Of a stretch of DNA of 6,266 nt, positions 1-6,207 are shown piece after piece. The stretch is from Candidatus Omnitrophota bacterium (lineage in GTDB: Bacteria; Omnitrophota; Gorgyraeia; DTHP01), in NCBI GenBank assembly GCA_023818555.1, contig JAMWCG010000059.1, positions 1-6,266 of the forward strand. Reading direction: 5' to 3'. Every line of letters starts with the position of its first letter. The first letter of the stretch is position 1. A model generated the notes under the pieces. It was not told the DNA's origin. It saw nothing but the letters and a program-made list of their open reading frames with translations, and ran no database searches. Made by a program: the position numbers and the translations under genes.

Positions 1-200
1 ATCGCATCATTCAAATCATCCTGCGAACTTTCACAGGGAAGGATAAGACATAAGAGATTTTTACCCACTGCCTCCTTAGCTAAAACCGCAGCAACTCCAG
101 AATCCAATCCCCCACTCAATCCTAAGACTATACCTTTCCGGTGAGAATTACTCACTTCCTTTTTTATCCAGGAGACAATTTTTTTTGACAAATGCTTCAT
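1..200 (-). CDS. nadE: NAD+ synthetase, N-terminal part (cut by window edge)
   Basis: Partial gene: the first 66 codons are present, read leftward from an ATG at 200, and the rest lies beyond position 1. NadE makes NAD+ from deamido-NAD+, ATP and ammonia (or glutamine-derived ammonia) in the cytoplasm. The translation starts MKHLSKKIVSWIKKEV and carries the N-type PP-loop SGGLDSG at residues 29-35 after a hydrophobic strand (GIVLGL). This is followed by LILPCESSQDDLNDA around 52-66, which matches the strand and Ser/Asp-rich segment after the PP-loop in NadE. No Shine-Dalgarno precedes the ATG. Its ATG overlaps the upstream gene's TGA as ATGA (197-200), so translational coupling is likely. The ammonia- versus glutamine-dependent form cannot be decided from this end. 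Other PP-loop enzymes (GuaA, asparagine synthetase type) are less likely given the segment after the loop. Confidence 0.85.
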   Translation of the reverse strand, partial: MKHLSKKIVSWIKKEVSNSHRKGIVLGLSGGLDSGVAAVLAKEAVGKNLLCLILPCESSQDDLNDA

Positions 201-1165
201 CGGAAAATAATCTTTATTTCTTCCCGATAAGGTTCCTTTCTTTTTAGAAGAACCTTAACTCCTCCCTCAACCTTATCGGCATAATTAACCACTTTATGAC
301 AGATTTCCTCTATAAAATTATCCGTCTCCTCTCCCCTCGCCAAGGCAACCGGGCCGGGTGTCTCAATCACCTGAAGGATGAGGTCGGTGGATAGGGCAGA
401 ATTTAACAGTTTTTGATTATCCTCTCCATTTCTTCCAATTACCAGTTTTAATTTAGGAGAAAGACGAAAGTAACGGCCGAATCTTAAAAGTTTAACATTT
501 TCCAAATCCAATTCTTTATGCACCAGCAAATCTTTTACTCTCTGAGAAAAGATGGGGTCAGTGAGAAGACAACCTCCCGAGGGACAAGGATAATCATTTA
601 TCCCCCATTCCTGCGCCAGTTCTATCTGGGGCTTTCGTGAGCGTCCCTGAATAGCCAAGAGCCTTTCCCGGTCTACCCAACCCTCTCTCTCCGGAATAGT
701 TGGCTCTAAGAGCTTTGCCGAAAGGGGTCGCAAAACCAGTCCTTCCAAGCCGGCTTCCTTTTCTATCAATCTCAAACTGCGCAGATTCTGTGACATCGGT
801 CTTTCTCCTAAGACCTCACCGGTAATGATAAATCTTGCTCCACATTCTTTCATATATTCTTTTGCCTTTTTAAAAATAAATATCCGACAATCAATACAGG
901 GATTAAGATTACTCCCATAACCATAGCGGGGAGATTCCACAATTGTTAAATATTCTTCGCTGGTATTGACAATCTTTAAAGGGATATTTAACTCCTGGGT
1001 TATTTTGCGGGCATGAAATCCACAACCATTTCCACCCCGGTTGCAGGTGCAAAAAATTGTGTAAAAATAGATTGCCTCTAAATCTATCCCTAAGTCATAG
1101 ACCAATTTTGTGGCTAAAGTAGAATCCAGCCCTCCGGAAAGTAAACTTAAAGCTTTTATTTTCAT
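197..1165 (-). CDS. ThiI/MnmA-like PP-loop ATPase with C-terminal NFACT-R-like RNA-binding domain; predicted RNA thiolation enzyme
   Basis: 322 residues. The N-terminal half is an adenine-nucleotide alpha hydrolase with the PP-loop SGGLDS at residues 10-15, right after the first beta strand, which supports the ATG at 1165. A Cys-rich loop follows (Cys39, Cys41, Cys48). NPCIDC at 88-93 resembles the NPxxxCNxxIKF segment of MnmA/TtuA-type thiolases, with Cys93 in the place of the catalytic Cys. TGEVLGERPMSQ (115-126) and CPSGGCLLTDP (194-204) are family motifs, with Cys194 and Cys199 as further candidate redox or cluster ligands. Residues about 225-275 (LRFGRYFRLS, then VIGRNGEDN) resemble the NFACT-R type RNA-binding domain. 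By family knowledge such proteins are predicted to activate a tRNA/RNA base with ATP for sulfur insertion. Databases often label them ThiI-like or MnmA-like. The substrate base is unknown. It is the first gene of a leftward unit with nadE. Confidence 0.8.
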   Translation of the reverse strand: MKIKALSLLSGGLDSTLATKLVYDLGIDLEAIYFYTIFCTCNRGGNGCGFHARKITQELNIPLKIVNTSEEYLTIVESPRYGYGSNLNPCIDCRIFIFKKAKEYMKECGARFIITGEVLGERPMSQNLRSLRLIEKEAGLEGLVLRPLSAKLLEPTIPEREGWVDRERLLAIQGRSRKPQIELAQEWGINDYPCPSGGCLLTDPIFSQRVKDLLVHKELDLENVKLLRFGRYFRLSPKLKLVIGRNGEDNQKLLNSALSTDLILQVIETPGPVALARGEETDNFIEEICHKVVNYADKVEGGVKVLLKRKEPYREEIKIIFR

Positions 1166-1173
1166 AGTAAGTA

Positions 1174-1202
1174 ATTATACTTCATAAAATGGAAAAAGAC
1201 AA
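1174..1202 (-). promoter_or_regulatory. Sigma70-type promoter for the PP-loop gene and nadE
   Basis: On the - strand, TTGTCT (1202-1197) and a perfect TATAAT (1179-1174) are separated by exactly 17 bp. A start site about 7 nt after the -10 would fall near 1167, within a few bases of the ATG at 1165. The mRNA would then be leaderless or nearly so, consistent with the lack of any Shine-Dalgarno before that ATG. The position is inferred from consensus matching only. Confidence 0.65.
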
Positions 1203-1213
1203 GTAAATTATGT

Positions 1214-1242
1214 TTGACTTTCAGAAGTTTGTTAATTATAAT
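1214..1242 (+). promoter_or_regulatory. Sigma70-type promoter for the rnf operon
   Basis: TTGACT (1214-1219; five of six bases match TTGACA) and a perfect TATAAT (1237-1242) are separated by exactly 17 bp. The expected transcription start is near 1249, giving a leader of about 19 nt before the rnfC ATG. This is too short for a riboswitch or attenuator. It also argues against the in-frame upstream TTG at 1214 as a start, because that codon is part of the -35 box. The -35 box lies 11 bp from the -35 box of the divergent promoter, so one regulator or polymerase could affect both directions. Confidence 0.7.
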
Positions 1243-1258
1243 ATCTCAATATTTTTCT

Positions 1259-1263
1259 GGAGA
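1259..1263 (+). promoter_or_regulatory. Ribosome binding site of rnfC
   Basis: GGAGA sits 4-5 nt before the ATG at 1268. It is the clearest Shine-Dalgarno in the window and decides the rnfC start in favour of MFLRNKFSGG over upstream in-frame codons. Confidence 0.75.
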
Positions 1264-1267
1264 AAAA

Positions 1268-2572
1268 ATGTTTTTAAGAAATAAATTTAGCGGAGGGATT
1301 CATCCTCCTACTTATAAAGAGTTAACGCAAAATTGTCCCATTGAGGAAATCCCTCCTCCACAAAAAGTAGTAATTCCGCTTATCCAGCATATCGGAGGAC
1401 CTTGCCTTCCTCTGGTAAAGTCAGGAGAAGAAGTAAAATTAGGGCAGAAGATAGGCTCATCGGATAAATACATTTCCAGTCCGGTCCATGCTTCTTTAGC
1501 GGGTAAGGTTTCGCATATAGAAGACTTCAACCATCCTGTTTTAGGGAAATCCCCGGCAATCTTTATTGAAAGGGGACAGGATAGTTATACCAATGCAATT
1601 TCTCAAAAAGACCCCACCGGTCTCTCTCCCGAAGAATTAAAAAAAATAATTCAAGAGGCAGGTATTGTGGGGTTGGGAGGAGCAGGTTTCCCCACCCATG
1701 TAAAACTTTCTCCCCCTAAACCCATTGAAGTCTTAATTCTCAACGCTGCCGAATGCGAGCCATATCTCACCTGTGATGAACGCTTGCTATGTGAAAAACC
1801 TAGTGAAATCCTTAAAGGCTTAGAGATAATTATAAAAATAATCTCTCCCCAAGAAATTTTTCTGGGCATTGAAGATAATAAGGAAGAGGCAATAGGTATC
1901 CTAAAAAATACTCTCCAGGCAATGGGTTTAACTAATAAAATAAAAATGGTTATTTTAAAAACAAAATATCCCCAGGGTGGAGAAAAGCAACTCATTAAAG
2001 CGATTACCGGGAAAGAAGTTCCTTCCGGAGGACTTCCCTTTGATGTGGGAGTTTTGGTCCAGAATGTGCAGACCGCCTTTGCCATATATGAAGCGGTGTA
2101 TAAAGGAAAACCTTTATATGAAAGAGTAATTACTGTCTCCGGAAAAGCAATTAAAAAACGAGGTAATTTTAAAGTAAGAATTGGCACTTTGGTTTCCGAG
2201 ATTGTGGAATTCTGTGGCGGTTTTATTGAAAATCCGAAAAAAATAATTTTTGGTGGTCCCATGATGGGGATTGCCCAGTGGAGTTTAGAGGTTCCCGTGA
2301 TAAAGGGAACCTCCGGAATTTTATTTCTTAGCGAGGAGGAATTAAATTTTGAAGAACCTGGTCCCTGTATCCGCTGTGGAAGATGCATTGAGGTCTGTCC
2401 AGCAAAAATTATGCCTGCTTCTATTGCCTTAGCCGGTGAATATAAAAGATGGAATATTGTCCCACAATATCATCCTTTAGACTGTATTGAATGTGGAGCC
2501 TGTAGCTATATCTGTCCCACAAGAAGAGATTTAGTGCAATTCATAAAATTAGCAAAACAATATGGAAAATAA
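1268..2572 (+). CDS. rnfC: Rnf complex subunit C, NADH/NAD+-interacting flavin and 4Fe-4S protein
   Basis: 434 residues, peripheral cytoplasmic subunit. In the family it binds FMN non-covalently and exchanges electrons with NAD(H), related to the NuoF fold. The start at 1268 follows a good GGAGA, and the protein opens with the RnfC signature KFSGGIHPP (residues 6-14). Visible motifs in order are a biotinyl/lipoyl-like N-terminal part (LVKSGEEVKLGQKIG, 49-63), the Gly-rich nucleotide/flavin motif GLGGAGFPT (135-143), NAAECEPYLTCDERL (159-173), and KYPQGGEKQL (233-242). A C-terminal ferredoxin-like domain has two CxxCxxCxxxCP sets (Cys367/370/373/377 and Cys406/409/412/416), enough for two 4Fe-4S clusters. 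It is the first gene of the operon. Its stop overlaps the start of rnfD by 11 bp. The protein lacks the long repetitive C-terminal extension of the E. coli homologue RsxC, as is usual for anaerobe Rnf. Complete, with no missing key residue. Confidence 0.96.
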   Translation: MFLRNKFSGGIHPPTYKELTQNCPIEEIPPPQKVVIPLIQHIGGPCLPLVKSGEEVKLGQKIGSSDKYISSPVHASLAGKVSHIEDFNHPVLGKSPAIFIERGQDSYTNAISQKDPTGLSPEELKKIIQEAGIVGLGGAGFPTHVKLSPPKPIEVLILNAAECEPYLTCDERLLCEKPSEILKGLEIIIKIISPQEIFLGIEDNKEEAIGILKNTLQAMGLTNKIKMVILKTKYPQGGEKQLIKAITGKEVPSGGLPFDVGVLVQNVQTAFAIYEAVYKGKPLYERVITVSGKAIKKRGNFKVRIGTLVSEIVEFCGGFIENPKKIIFGGPMMGIAQWSLEVPVIKGTSGILFLSEEELNFEEPGPCIRCGRCIEVCPAKIMPASIALAGEYKRWNIVPQYHPLDCIECGACSYICPTRRDLVQFIKLAKQYGK

Positions 2573-3572
2573 TCTTATCGTTTCCGTATCGCCACACATA
2601 AAAACAAAAGATTCTTATATCAAAATTATGTGGTCGGTAGTCTTGGCACTTCTTCCCGCAGGGATTGCCGGAGTTTTCATCTTTGGTTTATCCGCCCTAA
2701 AAGTAATAGTCATCTCTTTAATTACTGCTCTTCTAACCGAAGCAATTATTCAGAAATTGAGACATAAAAGAATAACCATTTTTGATGGTTCCTGTTTTAT
2801 TACCGGACTGCTGCTCGCCTATAATCTTCCCCCCTCAGTTCCCTGGTGGCTCCCGTCCGTGGGAAGTTTCTTCGCCATTGCTATTGTCAAGCAGGCATTT
2901 GGTGGCTTGGGTTACAACATCTTCAATCCTGCCTTAGCAGGAAGGGCTTTCCTTTTAGCCTCCTGGCCACTCCATATGACCCGCTGGACTCCTCCGCACT
3001 GGACCACCGACGCAGTCTCTTCCGCTACCCCTTTAGCCATACTGAAACACAATCTCTCTGATGCAGTATCCGGAGCAACCCTAATCGGTATAGTGAGAGA
3101 AAGGGAGTTCTCTCATACCCTCTCTTTCTATGGCAAATTATTTTTGGGTGACCGCGCAGGATGCATCGGGGAAGTCTGTATTTTAGCCATACTCTTGGGA
3201 GCAGTTTTCCTTTTATATAAAGGCTATATTCGCTGGTATACCCCGTTTAGTTTTATTTTTACGGTTGGCTTTTTGAGCTGGGTTTTTTTGGGAAAAGGTT
3301 TATTCAAAGGAGATTGGCTTTTTTACATTCTAACGGGTGGTTTATTCTTAGGAGCCTTCTTTATGGCTACCGACTATGTGACTACTCCCCTAACTAAAAA
3401 GGGACAGATCATCTTTGGACTGGGTTGTGGAATCTTAACCTTTTTGATTCGTAAATTCAGTGGCTATCCTGAAGGAGTCTCCTATTCTATTCTCATGATG
3501 AACGCGGCTACGCCCATCATTGACCGTTATACGAAACCAAAAAAATTTGGGATTATCAAGCAGAAACAATGA
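2562..3572 (+). CDS. rnfD: Rnf complex subunit D, integral membrane flavoprotein
   Basis: 336 residues, homologous to NqrB, with multiple membrane helices. It opens with VSPHIKTKDS (8-17), the typical RnfD N-terminus, followed by hydrophobic helices at about 25-45 and 47-65. The conserved segments FDGSCFITGLLLAYNLP (74-90), GGLGYNIFNPALAGRAF (114-130), GAFFMATDYVTTP (264-276) and YPEGVSYSILMMN (302-314) confirm the family. The FMN attachment motif is DAVSSATPLA, residues 150-159, with Thr156 as the expected phosphoester-linked residue. Unusually, a second copy of the pattern, DAVSGAT, follows at 167-173 (Thr173) in what looks like a loop insertion. The ATG lies inside the end of rnfC (11-bp overlap) with no Shine-Dalgarno, so coupled translation is likely. 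In the complex it passes electrons between the flavin of RnfG and the other subunits and probably forms part of the ion path. ApbE, which attaches the flavin, is not encoded here. Confidence 0.95.
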   Translation: MENNLIVSVSPHIKTKDSYIKIMWSVVLALLPAGIAGVFIFGLSALKVIVISLITALLTEAIIQKLRHKRITIFDGSCFITGLLLAYNLPPSVPWWLPSVGSFFAIAIVKQAFGGLGYNIFNPALAGRAFLLASWPLHMTRWTPPHWTTDAVSSATPLAILKHNLSDAVSGATLIGIVREREFSHTLSFYGKLFLGDRAGCIGEVCILAILLGAVFLLYKGYIRWYTPFSFIFTVGFLSWVFLGKGLFKGDWLFYILTGGLFLGAFFMATDYVTTPLTKKGQIIFGLGCGILTFLIRKFSGYPEGVSYSILMMNAATPIIDRYTKPKKFGIIKQKQ

Positions 3573-4099
3573 TTCGTTTGGGTATAAAATTAATGTCTGT
3601 CTGTTTCATTGCTTCCTCAATTCTGACTTTTACTTATAAAATAACTAATCCCCGAATTATCTCTCAGAAAGATAAAGAAGAGAAAGAAGCATTAAAATTT
3701 ATTTATGCCGAAGCGGAAGAGTTTAAGAAAGAAGATAATCATTATTTAGCCTATAAAAATAAAAATCACATTGGATATATTTTGAAAACCTCTGCACAGG
3801 GCTACAGTGGGCTTATTGAAATGCTGGTAGGATTTAATAAAGAAGGAATTATCCAGGGAATAATTATTTTAGAACACAGGGAGACCCCTGGTCTGGGAGC
3901 AAAAATTTCTGAAGTAAGATACGGTGAGAAAAAGCCCTGGTTTTTAGAGCAATTCAAAGATAAAAAAGCAAGCAATCTGAATTTCTCTACCATCAACGCT
4001 ATTACCGGTGCAACCATCTCTACCCGGGCAGTGCTGGAGGCGGTGAGAAATTGCGTAGAAGAATTTTTAAATAGTTCAAATAACCAGACATCAAATTGA
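3569..4099 (+). CDS. rnfG: Rnf complex subunit G, membrane-anchored covalent FMN protein
   Basis: 176 residues. A single N-terminal hydrophobic segment (about 5-23) anchors an extracytoplasmic FMN-binding domain, homologous to NqrC. Family motifs are GYILKTSAQGYSG (69-81), the highly conserved HRETPGLGAKI (103-113), and the flavinylation site TGATIS with Thr149 as the expected FMN-linked Thr (residues 146-151). The ApbE recognition pattern is usually Dxx[ST]GAT; here the first position is Asn143 (NAITGAT), a deviation. Its ATG overlaps the rnfD TGA as ATGA (3569-3572), and no Shine-Dalgarno is visible, so it should be coupled to rnfD. The C-terminus is a short polar tail (NSSNNQTSN). Length is at the short end for RnfG but all conserved blocks are present. 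A 35-bp gap follows before rnfE. Confidence 0.94.
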   Translation: MIRLGIKLMSVCFIASSILTFTYKITNPRIISQKDKEEKEALKFIYAEAEEFKKEDNHYLAYKNKNHIGYILKTSAQGYSGLIEMLVGFNKEGIIQGIIILEHRETPGLGAKISEVRYGEKKPWFLEQFKDKKASNLNFSTINAITGATISTRAVLEAVRNCVEEFLNSSNNQTSN

Positions 4100-4134
4100 G
4101 ATAGTTTTCTTAACCTTTTAACCCCATAAATGAG

Positions 4135-4731
4135 ATGAAGAAATTATGGGCAGAATTTAAAAAGGGGATTACCATTGAAAATCCTACCTTTGGACTTGTT
4201 TTGGGTCTCTGTCCCACACTGGCAGTATCCACCACTGTAAACAACGCTATCGGCATGGGTATAGCAGCCACCTTTGTTCTCATCGGTTCAAATATAATTA
4301 TTTCTTCTTTAAGAAAATTTATCCCTCACGAAATCCGTATCCCCTGTTACATTGTAGTGATTGCTACCTTTGTTACAATTACCGAATTATTTATGAAAGC
4401 CTATTCTCCCGCATTAAGCAAGTCTTTAGGAATATTTGTGCCCTTAATTGTAGTCAATTGCATTGTCTTGGGCAGAGCAGAGGCATTTGCCTCCAAGATG
4501 CCTGTAATCTATTCTCTCGCGGATGCTTTGGGTATAGGAATGGGCTTTAGCTTGGCACTCGTCTTAATTGCTACCATTCGTGAAGTCTTAGGTTCAGGGA
4601 CAATCTTAGGCACTCCTCTGGCAAAAGGCTTTGAGCCGGCTATGCTAATGATTTTAGCTCCCGGAGCGCTCTTGACCATTGGTCTGTTAATCGGATTGAC
4701 TAACTGGATTAAATTGAGAAAGAAAGGTTGA
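4135..4731 (+). CDS. rnfE: Rnf complex subunit E, integral membrane protein
   Basis: 198 residues, homologous to NqrD, with about six membrane helices. It begins with a short amphipathic stretch (MKKLWAEFKKGITIENP), typical of RnfE. The conserved GLCPTLAVS has Cys26 and VNCIVLGRAEAFA has Cys109. In the Nqr/Rnf family these two cysteines, together with the matching pair in RnfA, hold an iron or 2Fe-2S site within the membrane. Further signatures are IREVLGSGT (148-156) and a basic C-terminus (IKLRKKG). It is an evident paralogue of RnfA: GIFVPLIVVNCIVLG here matches GIYLPLITVNCAVLG there. The ATG at 4135 gives the family N-terminus, though only a weak GAG precedes it. It ends one base before the rnfA start. 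Cys71 is an additional cysteine of unknown role. Confidence 0.95.
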   Translation: MKKLWAEFKKGITIENPTFGLVLGLCPTLAVSTTVNNAIGMGIAATFVLIGSNIIISSLRKFIPHEIRIPCYIVVIATFVTITELFMKAYSPALSKSLGIFVPLIVVNCIVLGRAEAFASKMPVIYSLADALGIGMGFSLALVLIATIREVLGSGTILGTPLAKGFEPAMLMILAPGALLTIGLLIGLTNWIKLRKKG

Positions 4732-4732
4732 G

Positions 4733-5341
4733 ATGGATATTGCCCGGTATATAATGATAATCATCAGTGCTGTATTTATCAATAACTTTATCCTCTCTAA
4801 ATTTTTAGGTCTCTGTTCTTTTATTGGAGTATCTAAAGAGACCAAACCCGCAGTGAGTATGGGTATGGCGGTGACTTTTGTCACTACTATGGCTTCAATT
4901 ATTTCCTGGTTAGTCTACAATTTTATCCTTATACCCTATAAACTCACTTATCTTCGCACGATCACCTTTATTTTAGTGATTGCCTCCTTTGTTCAACTGG
5001 TAGAGATTGTGATTCGTAAAATAAGTCCTCCTCTCTTTCGTGCCTTTGGTATATATTTGCCTTTAATCACGGTAAACTGTGCAGTCCTGGGGGTAGCGGT
5101 ACTTAATTCAGAGATGTTTTTTGCCAATGGCCAGGCTTTGCCAGGAAGTTTTCTGATGTCTTTGGTCCAAGGTTTCAGTGCCGGAGTGGGTTATACTTTA
5201 GCCATGCTCTTGATGTCGGGAATAAGAGAAAGATTGGATTTTGTCGATGTTCCTAAGTCTCTAAAGGAAGTGCCCATTACTTTTATCATTGCTGCTTTAA
5301 TGTCTTTGGCTTTTTTAGGATTCTCCGGTTTTAAACTGTAA
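4733..5341 (+). CDS. rnfA: Rnf complex subunit A, integral membrane protein
   Basis: 202 residues, homologous to NqrE, with six predicted membrane helices and inverted topology relative to RnfE. The family signature INNFILSKFLGLCSFIGVSK (16-35) holds Cys28, and LPLITVNCAVLG (109-120) holds Cys116. These are the two cysteines expected to join Cys26 and Cys109 of RnfE around the intramembrane iron centre. GYTLAMLLMSGIRERLDFVDVP near residues 152-173 is also characteristic. AAAGG (4723-4727) 5 nt before the ATG is a fair Shine-Dalgarno lying inside the end of rnfE. The GLCSF here replaces the commoner GLCPF (Ser29 for Pro), a small change next to the ligand. It is complete and ends 9 bp before rnfB. 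Confidence 0.96.
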   Translation: MDIARYIMIIISAVFINNFILSKFLGLCSFIGVSKETKPAVSMGMAVTFVTTMASIISWLVYNFILIPYKLTYLRTITFILVIASFVQLVEIVIRKISPPLFRAFGIYLPLITVNCAVLGVAVLNSEMFFANGQALPGSFLMSLVQGFSAGVGYTLAMLLMSGIRERLDFVDVPKSLKEVPITFIIAALMSLAFLGFSGFKL

Positions 5342-5350
5342 CTAAGCAAG

Positions 5351-6139
5351 ATGGTTATAGCCATATTGACCTTAAGCATTTTGGGCTTACTCTTTGGCTT
5401 CGGACTCGCCTATGCATTAAAAATCTTTAGAGTGGAAGAAGACCCTCGAATTAGTAAACTTCTGGAGATTTTACCCGGAGCAAACTGTGGCGCCTGTGGA
5501 TTTGCAGGTTGTTTGGGTTTAGCACAGGCTTTAGCGGAAGGAAGAGTTCCTCCCGAAACCTGTGCTCCCTCCGGTTTTGAAGCACAACTGAAGATTGCAG
5601 AAATTTTAGGGCAAAGAGGTGGAAAAGGGAAAACAAAATTAGTCGCCACACTCATCTGTAATGGAGGAAATGCGGCAAAAGATAAATTCATTTATCGCGG
5701 AATTAAAACCTGTGCGGGAGCAAATATTTTTCAGGGAGGACAAAAAATCTGCCCTTTTGGCTGTCTTGGATTTGGTGACTGTGTTATGGCTTGTAAATTT
5801 GATGCTATGTATATGGACCCCGAAACCAATCTACCTGTAATTATTGAGGATAAATGCACTGCCTGTGGCTTATGTATAAAAGCCTGCCCTAAAAAAATCC
5901 TTATTTTAAGGCCAGCAGAGAAGAAAATTTATGTAATGTGCAATTCTGCGGATAAAGGAGCCTTAGTAACTAAGTATTGTAAAAATGGTTGTATCGGTTG
6001 TTTTAAATGTGAAAAGGTCTGTCCCTCCGATGCTATCCATGTAAAAAATAATCTTGCTTTGGTTGACTATGAAAAATGCACCCTCTGTGGAGAATGTGTC
6101 AAAGTCTGTCCTACCAAAGTAATCCATCCCCTTATCTAA
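5351..6139 (+). CDS. rnfB: Rnf complex subunit B, multi-cluster ferredoxin-type electron input subunit
   Basis: 262 residues, the long form of RnfB. One N-terminal membrane helix (about 3-23) anchors a cytoplasmic Fe-S protein that accepts electrons from reduced ferredoxin. The 4Fe-4S (Fes) domain has Cys46, Cys49, Cys54 and Cys71 (NCGACGFAGC then C). A Gly/Lys linker follows (88-96). The next block, with single cysteines Cys103 and Cys121, leads to CPFGCLGFGDCVMAC (Cys134, 138, 144, 148). Three CxxCxxCxxxCP sets come after: Cys169-179, Cys214-224 and Cys243-253. Cys197 and Cys210 are left over. The ligand sets would allow at least five 4Fe-4S clusters; the true number is not readable from sequence. 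Lys149 stands where many homologues have Pro (ACPFDA). The start follows rnfA after 9 bp with only a weak purine-rich AAGCAAG ahead. It is last in the operon, as in other rnfCDGEAB clusters. Confidence 0.96.
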   Translation: MVIAILTLSILGLLFGFGLAYALKIFRVEEDPRISKLLEILPGANCGACGFAGCLGLAQALAEGRVPPETCAPSGFEAQLKIAEILGQRGGKGKTKLVATLICNGGNAAKDKFIYRGIKTCAGANIFQGGQKICPFGCLGFGDCVMACKFDAMYMDPETNLPVIIEDKCTACGLCIKACPKKILILRPAEKKIYVMCNSADKGALVTKYCKNGCIGCFKCEKVCPSDAIHVKNNLALVDYEKCTLCGECVKVCPTKVIHPLI

Positions 6140-6149
6140 ACTCTCTCTT

Positions 6150-6175
6150 TTCCACCCCAGGGGTGGAATAATTTT
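6150..6175 (+). terminator. Probable intrinsic terminator after rnfB
   Basis: A perfect 8-bp stem, TTCCACCC (6150-6157) with GGGTGGAA (6161-6168), closes a 3-nt CAG loop. It begins 11 bp after the rnfB stop codon. It is followed by TAATTTT, a short interrupted T-run, so termination may be incomplete. It marks the natural end of the rnf transcript. Confidence 0.65.
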
Positions 6176-6207
6176 GGTGATAAAAACAAAAATGACGCTC
6201 CCCCTAA

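Noticed and set aside
1214..1267. In-frame N-terminal extension of rnfC from a TTG at 1214
   Set aside because: The TTG is part of the -35 box, the extra 18 residues match no RnfC feature, and a GGAGA directly precedes the ATG at 1268.
1166..1267. Operator palindrome or riboswitch in the divergent region
   Set aside because: The AT-rich TAATTATA-like stretches are the two -10 boxes read on opposite strands, and no convincing dyad is left. The leaders are too short for a riboswitch.
1651..2388. Long open frame (245 codons) on the - strand inside rnfC
   Set aside because: It lies wholly within a conserved rnfC reading frame, and its translation shows no recognisable domain.
2846..3061. Short + strand frame inside rnfD, possible frameshifted or overlapping gene
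   Set aside because: The rnfD frame is intact and conserved through this stretch; the alternative product has no family features.
4100..4134. Gap between rnfG and rnfE as a site for an internal promoter or terminator
   Set aside because: No -10/-35 pair or hairpin is visible in 35 bp; only a short TTAACC/TTTAACC repetition is present.
5410..5691. - strand frames inside rnfB
   Set aside because: They mirror the Cys/Gly-rich rnfB coding sequence and have no start signal or recognisable product.
1268..6139. Na+-Nqr (nqrABCDEF) instead of Rnf
   Set aside because: The cluster contains RnfB and RnfC with ferredoxin domains and lacks nqrA and nqrF, so it is Rnf.
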